From: Ctena decussata
Lineage: Eukaryota > Mollusca > Bivalvia > Lucinida > Lucinidae
Length of the DNA stretch: 64,000 nt
NCBI GenBank assembly: GCA_963989385.1
Contig: OZ022506.1
Span: forward strand, 5,621,415 to 5,685,414
Direction: 5' to 3'
Below are positions 44,373 to 55,204 of this stretch, in pieces. The translations under genes were made by a program, and so were the position numbers. How positions within the stretch are numbered: the stretch's first letter is position 1; every line of letters begins with the position of its first letter. Under the pieces are notes generated by a model. It made no database searches, had not been told where the DNA came from, and saw nothing but the letters and a program-made list of their open reading frames with translations.

Positions 44373-44575
44373 AAATATAAAGGGGAATAACTCAGCAGTA
44401 AAACTCATCTGCGGAAATCTGAAAAATACAACTCTTTTCACATGCTGCATCCATGGACAAAATTTGAAACAAATCGGAGCAAGTTTAATGTGTTGCGGAC
44501 GGACGGAATGACGGACGGACGGACAACGTGAAAACAGTATACCCCCCCTCAAACATAGTTTGCGGGGGGTATAAC

Positions 44576-45130
44576 AAGATGGGCATTTAAGAGCAAGAAC
44601 AGCACTTCAACGATGGAGCAAAAGAAGTCAAACAGTTTATCCCCTATGGCCCGACCAACGACTGAGTATCAAAACAGGCCTACACGCACTATTTCAAAGT
44701 AAAAGGATAGGAAATGAGCAGGAATTAATACAATCAAATCCCATATCCCGATCTCAAAACCAATAGGGAAAGAAGAACACACACACGGAAAAAACTGACA
44801 CAAGTTCACGAAAGACATGCACGGTAGACCCAATCAGCAGCTCTTTCAAAAACAACATTAACATCTTTTTTATCTTTTTTATTTTTAACTTACAAAACAA
44901 AACAAAATGCAGATTGGGTAGCAAAACAGGTGACCGAACCGCCAAAGAACATAGACACGCGGACATAGCACAATGTTACATCAAAGAACATCAACATAAG
45001 TACCGCCTTGGAACGGTAAGCAAGGGATTACTGGGGGCTTAAACATGTTTAACTGGATCCAAACCTCGCCCTTAGCCTCCGTAATGGTTTAACCAAACCA
45101 CAACAATTGCAGTTCACTGAACAAACCAAT
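44576..45130 (-). mobile_element. Penelope-like 3' tail, minus strand
   Basis: Inverse-strand tail blocks: GAATTAATACAATCAAATCC, GACCCAATCAGCAGCTCTTT, GTACCGCCTTGGAACGGTAA, ACTGGGGGCTTAAACATGTT. It begins after AACAAGATGGGCATTT. The plus-strand reading has no coding value. Confidence 0.55.
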
Positions 45131-45477
45131 GAATGCAACAATGTGGACATTTAGAACCAATAAATACAAAACATTTTACATCTATTTTTACTTATTTTCT
45201 AATTTTTACTATAAAGCATGTCCGGAAGCAAAGTGGGCAGCTATACAGGTGGCCAGATTGCTAGCGGACCAGACAAATATTCACAAGAACAACAGTGAAG
45301 AACCACAGCAGAAGTACCGCCTTGGAACGATCAGTAATAAATTACTTGGAGTTGGGGGGGGGGGGGCTTAAACATGTTTTGCTGGATCCATACCTCGCCC
45401 TCTGCTTCTGCAGTGGTTCGAAACATTTAGTTAGCTGTTTGGACCGCATGATGGAGCAAACGAAAACCATCCATTAG
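45131..45477 (-). mobile_element. Penelope-like 3' tail belonging to copy 2
   Basis: TTTACTTATTTTCTAATTTT, AAGCAAAGTGGGCAGCTATA, GTACCGCCTTGGAACGATCA, a G run at 45355-45366, and TGGATCCATACCTCGCCCTC. It lies directly 3' of the coding fragment at 45478-47015 in the same orientation. Confidence 0.55.
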
Positions 45478-45971
45478 ACCCCGACTAACCAAGCAACAGG
45501 CAAGGCAAACTCCGGCCACAACTAACTAAACGAAGTAGCTTTATGTCGGGCCCATCATTGAGTCTGATACCTGACCAGCCAGCGTACAATCAAAGAGGAA
45601 AGCAATGCAGACTATAGCATTGCATTTATGTTATATCCAGTACGTTTGTAACGTACTACAATATTTTTAACTGATCAGAAAAATCAGAGCTACAAACATT
45701 TTTTTTGAAGTTAACCAAGTGACCAACCCCGACTAACCAAGCAACAGGCAAGGCAAACTCCGGCCACAACTAACTAAACGAAGTAGCTTTATGTCGGGCC
45801 CATCATTGAGTCTGATACCTGACCAGCCAGCGTGCAATCAAAGAGGAAAGCAATGCAGACTATAGCATTGCATTTATGTTATATCCAGTACGTTTGTAAC
45901 GTACTACAATATTTTTTACTGATCAGAAAAATCAGAGCTACAAACATTTTTTTGAAGTTAACCAAGTGACC
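45478..45971. repeat. 248-bp direct tandem duplication
   Basis: The segment from ACCCCGACTAACCAAGCAAC to TGAAGTTAACCAAGTGACCA occurs twice (about 45478 and 45726) with only a few differences (for example CAGCGTACAATC against CAGCGTGCAATC). It duplicates the 3' end of Penelope-like copy 2. Confidence 0.9.
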
Positions 45972-47015
45972 ATAAAATTCGGATTCCGATAGACCCAGTT
46001 GCAAAAGATTTTTTAATCCGATCTTGAATTTAGAAATAAATTAATAGTGTCGGCGATAGAATTTTGAAAAACCTTTTCGAAGTTTATGATACCGATAGCC
46101 CTGTTGCAGAAGCTTAGCAGTTAATTACGGGCATTTAAGTCAGTCACATAACTAGACACTCTAGCAAACCGAATAAGTTGAGAAATATAACCCCACAAGA
46201 AGAACAGAGAGCATTAACATCCAAAAATGGAACATTTACGATGTCAAAATCACAGTCATTGCGTTTATCACAAATTCCTGGTTGAAACAAATCCTTTTAA
46301 ATAGATAAATGTAAATCCAAAAATGGGGCTTCAGTATAGGCTGCGTGAGTTTTGTTTAACTGCAGCTCAGGTGGATAAATTCTATTCACCATGCCTTCAA
46401 AGTAAGGATTGTCAATATTTAAAAGATCATCTAGATGAATTAAAAGCCACAATAATTTCAGATAGTTTATCATTAGAAAGAGAAGCCATGAAATCTCTTT
46501 CACAGCAAAATAAAAACAAATCCGCTACAAGAGGAGCACAGTTAGTACCCATCGGAATACCAACAATTCGTCTGTATAATTTAGAACCAAATCTAATGTA
46601 AATATTATCTTTAAGATATGTTAAGACTTCACACATATTTTGACATGACCAAAGTTTATATCGGTTTTGGTGTTCAGAAGTAAAGAAAGCGTTTCTTTCG
46701 TTACAGGCAAGGAAAGGCGAACCTTCCTTTTGGAACGTCCACTCAATTAAATCTTTAAGTTTTTCCTTGATCAAATAATGTGGCAAAGTAGTATAGAGTG
46801 TAGAGAAATCATAAGTTGACAAACTGGTCGCAAGGAACCCTATCAACTTCAGTTTATTAATTACGAGTACCTCAGCAGAATTTTAAATAGATCAAAAGAA
46901 ATTTTACCTGACCTTTCATAAACTTTCTCACAGTACCTTATGACATGATTTTTGACAGCAGTGAGGCAAGACGTTGATGATTTAGAAGTTCAGTAGTAGT
47001 ACCAGAACTAGAATT
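45478..47015 (-). pseudogene. Penelope-like element, copy 2, degraded reverse transcriptase
   Basis: On the minus strand: STYDFSTLYTTLPHYLIKEK, LIEWTFQKEGSPFLACNE, FFTSEHQNRYKLW, IYIRFGSKLYRRIVGIPMGT, NCAPLVADLFLFC, then after a frameshift HLDDLLNIDNPYFEGMVNRI, YPPELQLNKT and EAPFLDLHLSI. These are the palm and catalytic blocks of the enzyme. A 248-bp direct duplication spans the 3' end (45478-45971). Frameshifts and stops make it inactive. Confidence 0.7.
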
Positions 47016-47579
47016 GGGAACAAAGTACAGTAAAAGTAAAAAGTATGCAAAGACCAGGAACTGAAACAATCAAAATCCAAATCCAGCCCTCAAACCATAG
47101 TTGGAAACAACTAAGATTACAAATAATCAAGATACAGAGAACATATGGCCAACCGAGTGAGCAGCTTGTTCCCAAAAGGTGGCCACTCAGCAACCCAAAC
47201 CGAACCAAAAATAATAAGAACATACATAAGGTAAAACATCACAGAAACTCTGACACCAAAAACAGGCAACAGAGAACCACAACAGAACTACCGCCTTGGA
47301 ACGGTCAGTAATGAATTACTGGGGGGCATAAATCGATTTTACAGGCCCAACCTCACCCTCAGTTTCTGAAGTGGTACAAAACATTTAGTTGGTTGTTCGG
47401 TTCGCATGATAACCCTCTAACTCGTCAATGAATCATCACGGTAAACACATAAATCAAATTTCAACATCATGAAGAAGCAAAGACGAGGACTCAACAGATA
47501 CAACGGGCCGTCTGACAGGTGGAGATCGCTGTCCTGCCAAACAACCCCACTGGAAATCTGAAGCAAAAGAACGTCACCA
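47016..47579 (-). mobile_element. Penelope-like 3' tail belonging to copy 3
   Basis: AGTGAGCAGCTTGTTCCCAA, GTGGCCACTCAGCAACCC, CTACCGCCTTGGAACGGTCA, ATGAATTACTGGGGGGCATA, CTCACCCTCAGTTTCTGAAG. The order and orientation follow the coding fragment immediately to the right. Confidence 0.55.
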
Positions 47580-48270
47580 GTTGAGCCCCGGTGGACCAAG
47601 CAACAGACAAAAAGGCTCCGGTCCCAACCAACTAAAATATATAGCTTTAGGTCGGGGCCATCATAGAGTCTGACGACCGATCCCCCGGTGTGCAATTAAA
47701 GAGTGCAGCAAAGTTATCAACCGTGATTGGGTTAATCACTAAGCATGCAGACTGTCGCATAACATTTAAATTATAGCCAATACGTTTGTGACGTATTATT
47801 ATTTTTCAGAATTGATCAGAAAAATCAGTCCTACCCTTAATCTTTTTGAATTTGTATACTAAGTCACCATAAAATTCTGGTTCCGATAGGCCTTGGTGTA
47901 AAAGAAATTTTAATCCGACATCAAATTTTGAAACCAATTCATGGTGTCTGCGATAGAATTTAGAAAAAGCCTTTCTAAGCTTATGATACCGATAGCCCTG
48001 TTGAAGAAGTTTAGCAGTTAAACATTTATTACGAGCATTAAAGTCATCTACATGACTACACACTCTAGCAAATCTTATAAGTTGAGAAATATACACTCCA
48101 TAAGAGGGACGACGTGGAACGTCACCATCCAAAAATGGAAAATTAACTATATCAAAGTCAAAGTCATCACGTTTATCATAAATTTTAGAAGATACAAAAC
48201 CGTTGGAAATAGATAGATGCAAATCCAAAAAGGGGGCCTCGGTATCTGAAGTATTAGCTTTATTCAATTT
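47580..48270 (-). pseudogene. Penelope-like element, copy 3, C-terminal part
   Basis: The minus-strand frame 48267-47806 reads NKANTSDTEAPFLDLHLSIS, KIYDKRDDFDFDIVNFPFLD, SYGVYISQLIRFARVCSHVD, LLQQGYRYHKLRKAFSKFYR and EPEFYGDLVYKFKK. After one in-frame TGA it continues KRIGYNLNVMRQSAC, VINPITVDNF and SSDSMMAPT with a final stop. It covers the region after the catalytic YLDD block. No nuclease domain follows. The N-terminal part is missing at the right end. Confidence 0.7.
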
Positions 48271-48460
48271 AACCTGTCTTAGTGGCCACCTGTCTTAGTG
48301 GCCACCTCTATTAAGCAAGCAACCTGTATTAAGCAAGCATGTTTTAAGTTCCCAAAGCAGACAAGTACATTGAAATGTACCTGTATTAAGCAAGCACCTG
48401 TCTTAAGCAAGCAGATTTTGATTATCCCTTAGGTGCTTGCTTAATACAGGTTGGACTGTA
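48271..48460. repeat. CCTGTATTAAGCAAGC / CCTGTCTTAGTGGCC repeats
   Basis: CCTGTCTTAGTGGCCA occurs twice (48278 and 48290) and ATTAAGCAAGC-type units five times, the last inverted (GCTTGCTTAATACAGG at 48434). The ends are mutually inverted, suggesting a small foldback element. It borders the broken end of Penelope-like copy 3. Confidence 0.7.
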
Positions 48461-49195
48461 AAAAGATAGGCAATGGTCGTGCTTTATACGTTTTTTCATT
48501 AAGCTAAGGTAACCAATACATCATAAGAAGTTTGTCTTGGCGTTCCTTAACATTAACAGAAATTTAAGGGGTAATTGGCTGCAATGTTGCATAACTACAG
48601 CACTCTCTTCTGTAGGTTCTCTTTGTAGGCCCTTGTACTGCCAAGCTCCTGGTTTAAAGTGTATAAGTTTGGGCGAACTTCATATACGCACAGCCATGCG
48701 CATGCGACTAAGGCTGATGCATAATTATAGCTTTCCTGACAACGCAGAATCGGTTTTTGTCGTTAAATAGTTCAAGTTATCATAAGCGCCAACGCTCAAA
48801 TGTGACCTGCGTTTAATTAAAACAGCTAATATAATATTAACATCATTTAATTGCATTGCATCATAAATAAACTGTTGTGTGATTGCTGCATAAACAAATT
48901 ATCCTTGATTCAAAGATAAGTATTTACGTCTCCTCATCTGGGAAACTGGCGTTTGACTTTTAAAGTAAAATAAAACATAATGTAGCAAGGTACAAAAGCC
49001 TATTAGGTCAATAAATCAGTACAATTTATTTCGTTGAATATTCATTACAAATCATATAAGAATGGCAAAACATGTCTTTATGGTTTCTAACAGTACCGCT
49101 AGGAGATATGTTACGCTTTAAAATATGAAAAAACGCATTGAAATTAAGGAAAAAAATACTGCATACAAAAATAAAACTATGTTAATTTTAGCAAG
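48461..49195. other. No gene recognised
   Basis: A+T-rich sequence. The 77-codon plus frame at 48537 lacks any motif. Confidence 0.4.
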
Positions 49196-49321
49196 AGTCG
49201 GAAACACAAAACCGAAGGCGGAGGGATATAGTTTTGTCCATGTCCGTCCGTCCTTCCGACTTTCCGTCCATCCGTCCGAAGCCACTGCTAAGTAACCATT
49301 GAACGATATCTCGTGATATTT

Positions 49322-49663
49322 CCCAAGGCGGTACTTTCGTTGCGGTTGCATTTGTTTTATGTTCGTTGCTGTTTAAATTATTGTGCTCTCATTTTAACCC
49401 TTCTATAATAAAAGTAGAAAATAGGTAAAAATAATTGTTAAATGTTTTTCGTATAATTTGCTTAGTCTGTTGTAACCCTTCTGTTGGTCTAAAGTTTTTA
49501 GTTCAATTGCCACCTATTTGGGAAAGAGCTGCTGACTCGGCTTATCACTTGTAATTTATTGTTTGTTTGGATGTCTTTGTCAATCTTTCCCTTTGATGTT
49601 GGGGATAGGGTTTGGGATCTGATTCAGTCAGTTCCTGAAGTGTAGTTACTCTTTAAATTTAAA
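49322..49663 (+). mobile_element. Penelope-like 3' tail, near-identical to 41632-41975
   Basis: It starts CCAAGGCGGTACTTTCGTTG and ends AGTTCCTGAAGTGTAGTTAC. It differs from the copy at 41632 by few substitutions and by loss of about 14 bp near AGTTCAATTGCCACC. Confidence 0.65.
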
Positions 49664-50047
49664 TAAATGTATATTACTATAAAGCGCTGATGCATGTGAA
49701 GTCTGGTCATACTGGCTTCAGTAATGCACGAGTTATTGCCCTTGAATCAATTCAAAATTGACAAATTTAGCCATAACTAGGTAATCAATGAATGGAATTC
49801 TATGATACATAAACTGAATATATATTATTATACCATGGGGATACATATTAAGTTTTGTTAGACTTGCTTCAATAATGCATGAGTAAATGCCCTTTAATTG
49901 CTTTAAAATAGACAAAACTTAATAACCAATGAACGGAATTTCACGAAACTTAAAACAATTATGTATCATTATAACATGGCAGTGCAAATCAATTTTTGTC
50001 ATGAAGGCATCAGTACTGCATGAGTTACTGCCCTTGGTTTGATTTTC

Positions 50048-51111
50048 GAGGAGTGTTCATTAACTAATGGAAACACCTTTTAGATCATTAAACTTTATAC
50101 ATACATAAATATTGTCCATCTTTTTACTTTCCTGTACTACCAAAGAGTCTCTTTTGAGCTTTCAAATTCATGTTTGAAACTGGTGCTTCAACCTGTAACC
50201 ATAGCAACATATGATGTCACGTTCATGCTGGGTACGGCGTGTGTATATTTTTAACGTCATTCTGTTAAAGAGATGTTCGTATTATGTTTGTAATATAGGC
50301 TATTTAAAATTAGAAACAGCTTCTGTTAAAGTTATGCCTTGGCTTTACAATCATTCTGAAATCTTGTATGAATGAAAGTAAGAACTTTGGTTAAAATATT
50401 CGATTTTTTATTTTGAAGCTGTATTCCGTATTGTTCAGTATTATGCTGAAATTATATGATCGGTTGTCAAGTGCATGATGATTTCGGTCCGTTCTGCTAT
50501 ACAATTATCCCAAGACTTTCCCTGTTAAAATGCAATGACGTCAATTTTTTGGTCCCTCATGCTTAAAATCAGCAAAAAACGTCACATTCTGCTAGACCGG
50601 GACTTGCACGGTCTGTGTTTCTGTCAGGTTTGAGAGCAAGTCATTAATAAGAATGGCTCGAACCCTGATGGCTCGTTCACCCAATCTGGCTAGAACTCTT
50701 TCCTTGGTCCCTAGAGGTCACTTAATATAGAAACAAACCATGGATGGCTAAAACTACCTTTGGCTGGAACTAATTCTCATGGTCCCAAGCATGTTCGAGC
50801 CAATGAAGTTCTACTATATATATTTCTTTAAGTATCTAAGACGTATATCAAGTCATCACACCATGACAAACTTTTATCTATTCTTTGTTGCTTATCAGCA
50901 GCATATATGCATGGAAATTTGAGAAAATTTAGAGAATCAACTCTTCTAAATTTAAGGCATCGTTGCCCTGGCAACTTTATTTCTAAACAATACTTTGGAA
51001 CTGAATTATGTGGCATTTGCTTCCCTATTAGATATTATTTTTCTATAATACTGTTCAAACACACAGCTGATGAAATGTAAGCGAGTTTCCATTATTTAAT
51101 GAACACCCCTC
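50048..51111. mobile_element. ~1.06-kb DNA transposon-like element with 27-bp terminal inverted repeats
   Basis: The left terminus GAGGAGTGTTCATTAACTAA + TGGAAAC and the inverse of the right terminus (GAGGGGTGTTCATTAAATAA + TGGAAAC) differ at two positions. The interior holds only short open frames, such as 51016-50828 on the minus strand, with no transposase motif, so it is probably a deletion derivative. Confidence 0.7.
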
Positions 51112-51345
51112 GTTAAAAACAAAAATTAGCCATAACAAATTAGCCAATGAACAAAATTTCTTGAAACTAGATATAAACAGATATCATCACAGCGCGATGA
51201 GGCAAGTTCTATAGAATCGTCTCACTTATACTTGGGTTTTCGCCCCTTGATTTAAAACCCACAGTCGTACTTAAGTAACCAGTGAACAAAATTTTATCAA
51301 ACTGAAAATAAGCCTAAAACAAATCAGCCTTTTCGGCGGGGGATA

Positions 51346-51765
51346 TAAATTCAATGAATGTACTTGTTTGTTTTGGCCATACCCATGACTTTTTTTGGAA
51401 CCGTTTGAATGCAAACCGGACATTAATTAGATCTCAAGTACCTATTGGTCTAACAAAAAACAAAATACATCTAGTCTAATCATGTCGGGGAACGTTTACA
51501 AAAGGCCATCTTCGATGCGGGGTCCTGGTAATTTTAATAAAATTCGAAGAGCTTATCACATATACTTTTCAAGTGCAGTTTCAGATACAGGCCTAATAGC
51601 CTTATGGTTTAGAAAAAGATATCACCACATATGGCCATGGAGTCCATCATAGTGATGTAATCAAACTTGAAAGTTCTTATTTCACAGATGCTCCATATAA
51701 AGAGTCGAGCAAAGATTTCAATTTTCGTAACGATTTCCCAGGTGGCTCAGCGAAGAAACTTTTGG
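51346..51765. other. No gene recognised
   Basis: Unique-looking A+T-rich sequence between two repeats. Confidence 0.4.
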
Positions 51766-51995
51766 CATTGGAACTTTGGTTGTTGTTATTTTGTTGCTTT
51801 ACGTCTACGGTAAATAGAGCTTTGGATCTTTTTGGCTTAAGAAGGCCAAGGCCCTTCTTTTCTTGTAGCAGGTGCGGATGGGGGGCGTTTTCGGATGCTT
51901 TTCTCGCGCTTATCCTCTCTCTTTTCCATCAATGTCTTTCTGTAAGATGACTCGATATGGACTGAAATACTCTCTCAAACGGCTGTTCAACCGAC
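51766..51995 (-). mobile_element. SINE-like element, family A, degraded
   Basis: GTAGCAGGTGCGGATGGGGG, CTTTTCTCGCGCTTATCCTC, GATATGGACTGAAATACTCT, CTCAAACGGC. The GTTGCTTTACGTCTACGGTA next to it resembles the family D tail, so this copy may be a hybrid or a double insertion. Confidence 0.5.
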
Positions 51996-52850
51996 AAAAA
52001 ACGAACTGTCATATGCAATGTTTTTCGTCTGAAATACCAAGCTGACAATTTGATTAATATAACCGACTGATCATAATCAGGACGTTGTTCATGGTGCGCA
52101 ATGAGACAGAATTAAAGACAATTCAATGTGCTGTTTGTTTATCAATAAGACACTTATTAAGTTTCTACGAGTGTGTCAGTATGACAACTCATGCTGTCTG
52201 TCAAGTTTAGTGTGACCGGCTATCGTATTAAGCGCTAGTTAACAATGATTTTTTTTTCAAAACATAAAACTGATAGAAGTAATGTTAAAGTCTCTTTATT
52301 ATATTATATTTAATGACAACAACAAGCTATTCAAAATCAAAATTATAGTGTTTTTGACTCATATGCATATTGCACGCATTTGCATATAAGTGCTCAAAGT
52401 GCATTTCCGTTTTGCAACAGTGTGACACAATGCAGCTAGGATTGCTTGTGGAATAATTTTAGACCAGATCATGCCAGGCGCAGTGCAACATAGCCAATGG
52501 CTTGTCGCTACCAACTTTGCTTCCTGTTATGTTATGTAAAAAACAAAAAATAGAAAATGGCTAAAACATTTCGTATACATGTAATTTGTTTTATTTACAT
52601 TAGATTAGATTAAACATATTTTATTGTATAAACACAATAGGATTGGACACAAGTTCTAACAACATTATATAGTCCTCTCCCAGCAGTTACAACGTACAGT
52701 ATCATGGTACAACAGTGAATATGTAACATTTGCTTTAAAGAAGAAAACATGTAGTAAGAGAAACAATATACATACATGTGACCAAATATATTTCTCCACC
52801 AAAGAATCACACCCGGTAGGCACACAACGCCGAAACACTTCCGAATAAAA
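51996..52850. other. No gene; possible short Penelope-like tail piece
   Basis: TACCAACTTTGCTTCCTGTT and AAAAATAGAAAATGGCTAAA at 52509-52565 resemble the tail at 28869. The rest is unassigned. The 93-codon minus frame at 52891-52610 has no motif. Confidence 0.4.
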
Positions 52851-52851
52851 G

Positions 52852-52915
52852 CCGATTCAACGTGGTATTCAACGTGGTGACGTTGAATCAACGATTATTC
52901 AATACTGAATCAACT
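52852..52915. repeat. TTGAATCAACG palindromic minisatellite, second patch
   Basis: GATTCAACGTGGTATTCAAC, GTGACGTTGAATCAACGATT, ACTGAATCAACTCGGTGCGC. Same motif as 1665-1760. Confidence 0.6.
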
Positions 52916-52980
52916 CGGTGCGCCCACTTGGACAGTTTACTAGGTCTATCCAGGCATACTGGTAGTAAAGTTATGCACTC

Positions 52981-55200
52981 TTAGGGTTCCTGCCTGAATC
53001 TGCCACTGTCTTTAATAAATTTCAAAACTGCAAGTATGATATTGGTATTAGTTTCTACAGTAAAGTCTGGGCTGCCGTTGACCAATAGATCTAAACTAAT
53101 ATTCGGTACTGTATTTAAAGATAAAAATAATGTGTTGCGTTGATCATTGTAAAGATTACATTCGAATAAGTAGTGTTTTGTATTTTCTACATTAGCTCCG
53201 CAGTCACACGCTGGGTTTTGTATAATATTGACTCTGTAAAGATCTGCATGCAGACTACTACATGAATGCCTAATTCTAGTTAGTAAAATGCTATACTTTC
53301 TTTCGCCAACGAACAGATAACTGGGCGCTTTACTTGGTATGTTCCTTATACTTCTTTTAAAAACTGAGAGAGATTCTGAATTTCGTGTCTGTAAATCAAG
53401 ATGATTCCAAAGGCTTGATGTAGAAGGAAAAAAGGATGATTCAAATGAGCACAGTCGTGAAAAGGGTATAACAAAATTTTGGCTCTTTCTTAAATTATAA
53501 TTAGTATTGTTGTTTATTGTATTTGGTAAAAGCTCTTGAAGATAAGGCGGCGCATCATTATTTACTATTTTATACATTAAACTAAGTTTTTTGTTTTTTT
53601 TTTCGTCTTCCTGTTAAGGTTTCCCAGCCTGTTTCAAGGTAGAGCGAATTTAATGATGCGAACATAGGCAGACCGGTTACTATTCGTGCAGCATTTAGTT
53701 GAACTTGCTCTAATCTGTCACTATCTTTTTGATTGCAACCATCCCATACTTCACTCGCATACTCTTATAGCGGTCGAATATAGACACAATACAATTTATT
53801 TAATGTTTGACCAGAAAATTTATATTTTATCTTTCTTAAAAATGAAATTTGTTTGGTAGCCGATTTTATTAGAGTTTCAATGTGATTCGTCCATTTGTGG
53901 TTAGATGATAACACAACGCCTAAGTGTTTATGAGTGTTTACTATTTGTAGGACCGTATCGTCTATAGTAAGTTCTATGTTTTCCTCAAAATAAATGTTAG
54001 AAATAAACATGACTTCTGTTTTAGAAGGATTAAATGTTACTAATCATTTTTTGGCCCAATCATTAAGTTTGTTCAGATTTTGGTTCATAGTATGTTCGAT
54101 TTCCATGGGGTCAACTGAAGAAAAGCTTAAAAAGGTGTCATCGGCGAATAATCGTGCCAGAGAAGTTAAGTCATCAGAAATATCGTTAATATACAACAGA
54201 AACAATAACGGTCCTAATACAGAACCATGAGGAACACCGGCTGTAACAGATTTATATTCTGAAGAAACACCATTTAGAGATACCTTTTGATTTCGATTAG
54301 TCAAATAATTCTGAAACCGCTCCAAAAGACCTCCTTTTATTCCGTAATTTTCTAACTTTAAAATAAAACCTCGGTGCTATACACGGTCAAATGCTTTAGA
54401 GATGTCACAATATATTTGGCAGTTAATTTCGTGAATTTCTAGAGCTAAACAGGTATGATGGATAGCTTCGATAAGGTGGTGAACGGTAGAGTGACCTGGT
54501 AAGAAACCCGATTGATACTTATGAATAAGTGAATTGGTTAAGAGATGATTATATACATTTTTAAACACAATTTTTTCAAAGGTTTTTCCAACACAACTAG
54601 CAAGGGAAATTGGCTGATAATTACTAACAATGGTTTTATCACCTTTTTTAAAAATTGGCTTTACGCCCGCAAGTTTCCACAGACTTGGGAAAGAGTGTTG
54701 TTGAAGTGACATATTAAACAGACAACACAATGGTTTAGCGACGGTATTACTTGTATATTTCAACATTTTATGGCTAATACCATCAGGGCCGCTCGCCTTA
54801 TTTACTTTCAAAGTAGACAATATATCAGTTACCTTCGACTGGGTAATAGTTATGTTTTGAAGAGAAAAATCAGTTCTATTTAATGCTATATTTGCGTCAT
54901 CGATAGAAGATATAGAACAAAAATAACCATTCAAAGCAGTTACCTTTTCGTCATCGTCAAATGCGTAATTCTCATTCGTCTTTTTTTAAGGGTGGAATTA
55001 CCGAACATGTATTATTCTTTCCCATAAACCGTCCCATTAATTGCCAAAACTTTTTATTACCATTCTCTCCATTTAGTATGATATCTTCTAAGTTATCATT
55101 GTAATTTTCTTAAGCATATTTTTTCATATTATTGACATGATTTCTTTGTTTTTTTATACCGGTTAAGATTTTATCGTCTAAATTGACGCGTTCTTTGGTC
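52981..55200 (-). pseudogene. CR1-like (Jockey superfamily) LINE, 3' part, degraded
   Basis: On the minus strand, in order: NGNKKFWQLMGRFMGKN (linker), DILSTLKVNKASGPDGISHK, FPSLWKLAGVKPIFKKGDKT, PISLASCVGKTFEKIV, HKYQSGFLPGHSTVHHLIEA, YCDISKAFDRV, then GVPHGSVLGPLLFLLYINDI, the catalytic RLFADDTFL (near 54145), HKHLGVVLSSNHKWTNHI, LRKIKYKFSGQTLNKLYCVY, and a C-terminal CxC..H..C block (NPACDCGANVENTKHYLFEC). The end is FIKDSGRFRQEP and stop at 52981. At least three frame breaks separate the blocks. The N-terminal endonuclease is missing, cut at a Penelope-like tail near 55205. Confidence 0.8.
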
Positions 55201-55204
55201 TCTT

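Larger units (their letters stand above)
39629..44575. mobile_element. Host tandem-repeat element X (~317-bp unit), interrupted three times
   Basis: Units carry AAAGGGGCATAACTCAGGCA, AACCTTAATGCACATCTTCA, ACCAATATGTGTTCACATAC and GAACCAAATTTGAATAAAAT; clear anchors lie at 42276 and 42593. Pieces of the same unit lie at 39629-39925, 41409-41511, 41990-42686 and 44371-44575, each breaking where another element begins and resuming at the matching point afterwards. The right end is GACGGACGGACGGAC with hairpin ATACCCCCCCTCAAAC...GCGGGGGGTAT. Confidence 0.65.
49196..51345. mobile_element. Tandem-repeat-cored element, interrupted twice
   Basis: Left end GAAGGCGGAGGGATATAG with GTCCGTCCGTCCTTCCGAC; right end TTTTCGGCGGGGGATATAAA. 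Units carry TAACCAATGAACGGAATTTC (49295, 49778, 49925, 51138 and 51282 in variants), with GCATGAGTTACTGCCCTTG. A Penelope-like tail (49322-49663) and an inverted-repeat transposon (50048-51111) interrupt it. Confidence 0.65.

Noticed and set aside
22590..48900. Similarity between about 22590-22700 and 48790-48900
   Set aside because: Shared TTAATTAAAACAGC and A+T-rich flanks only; too weak by eye to define a repeat family.
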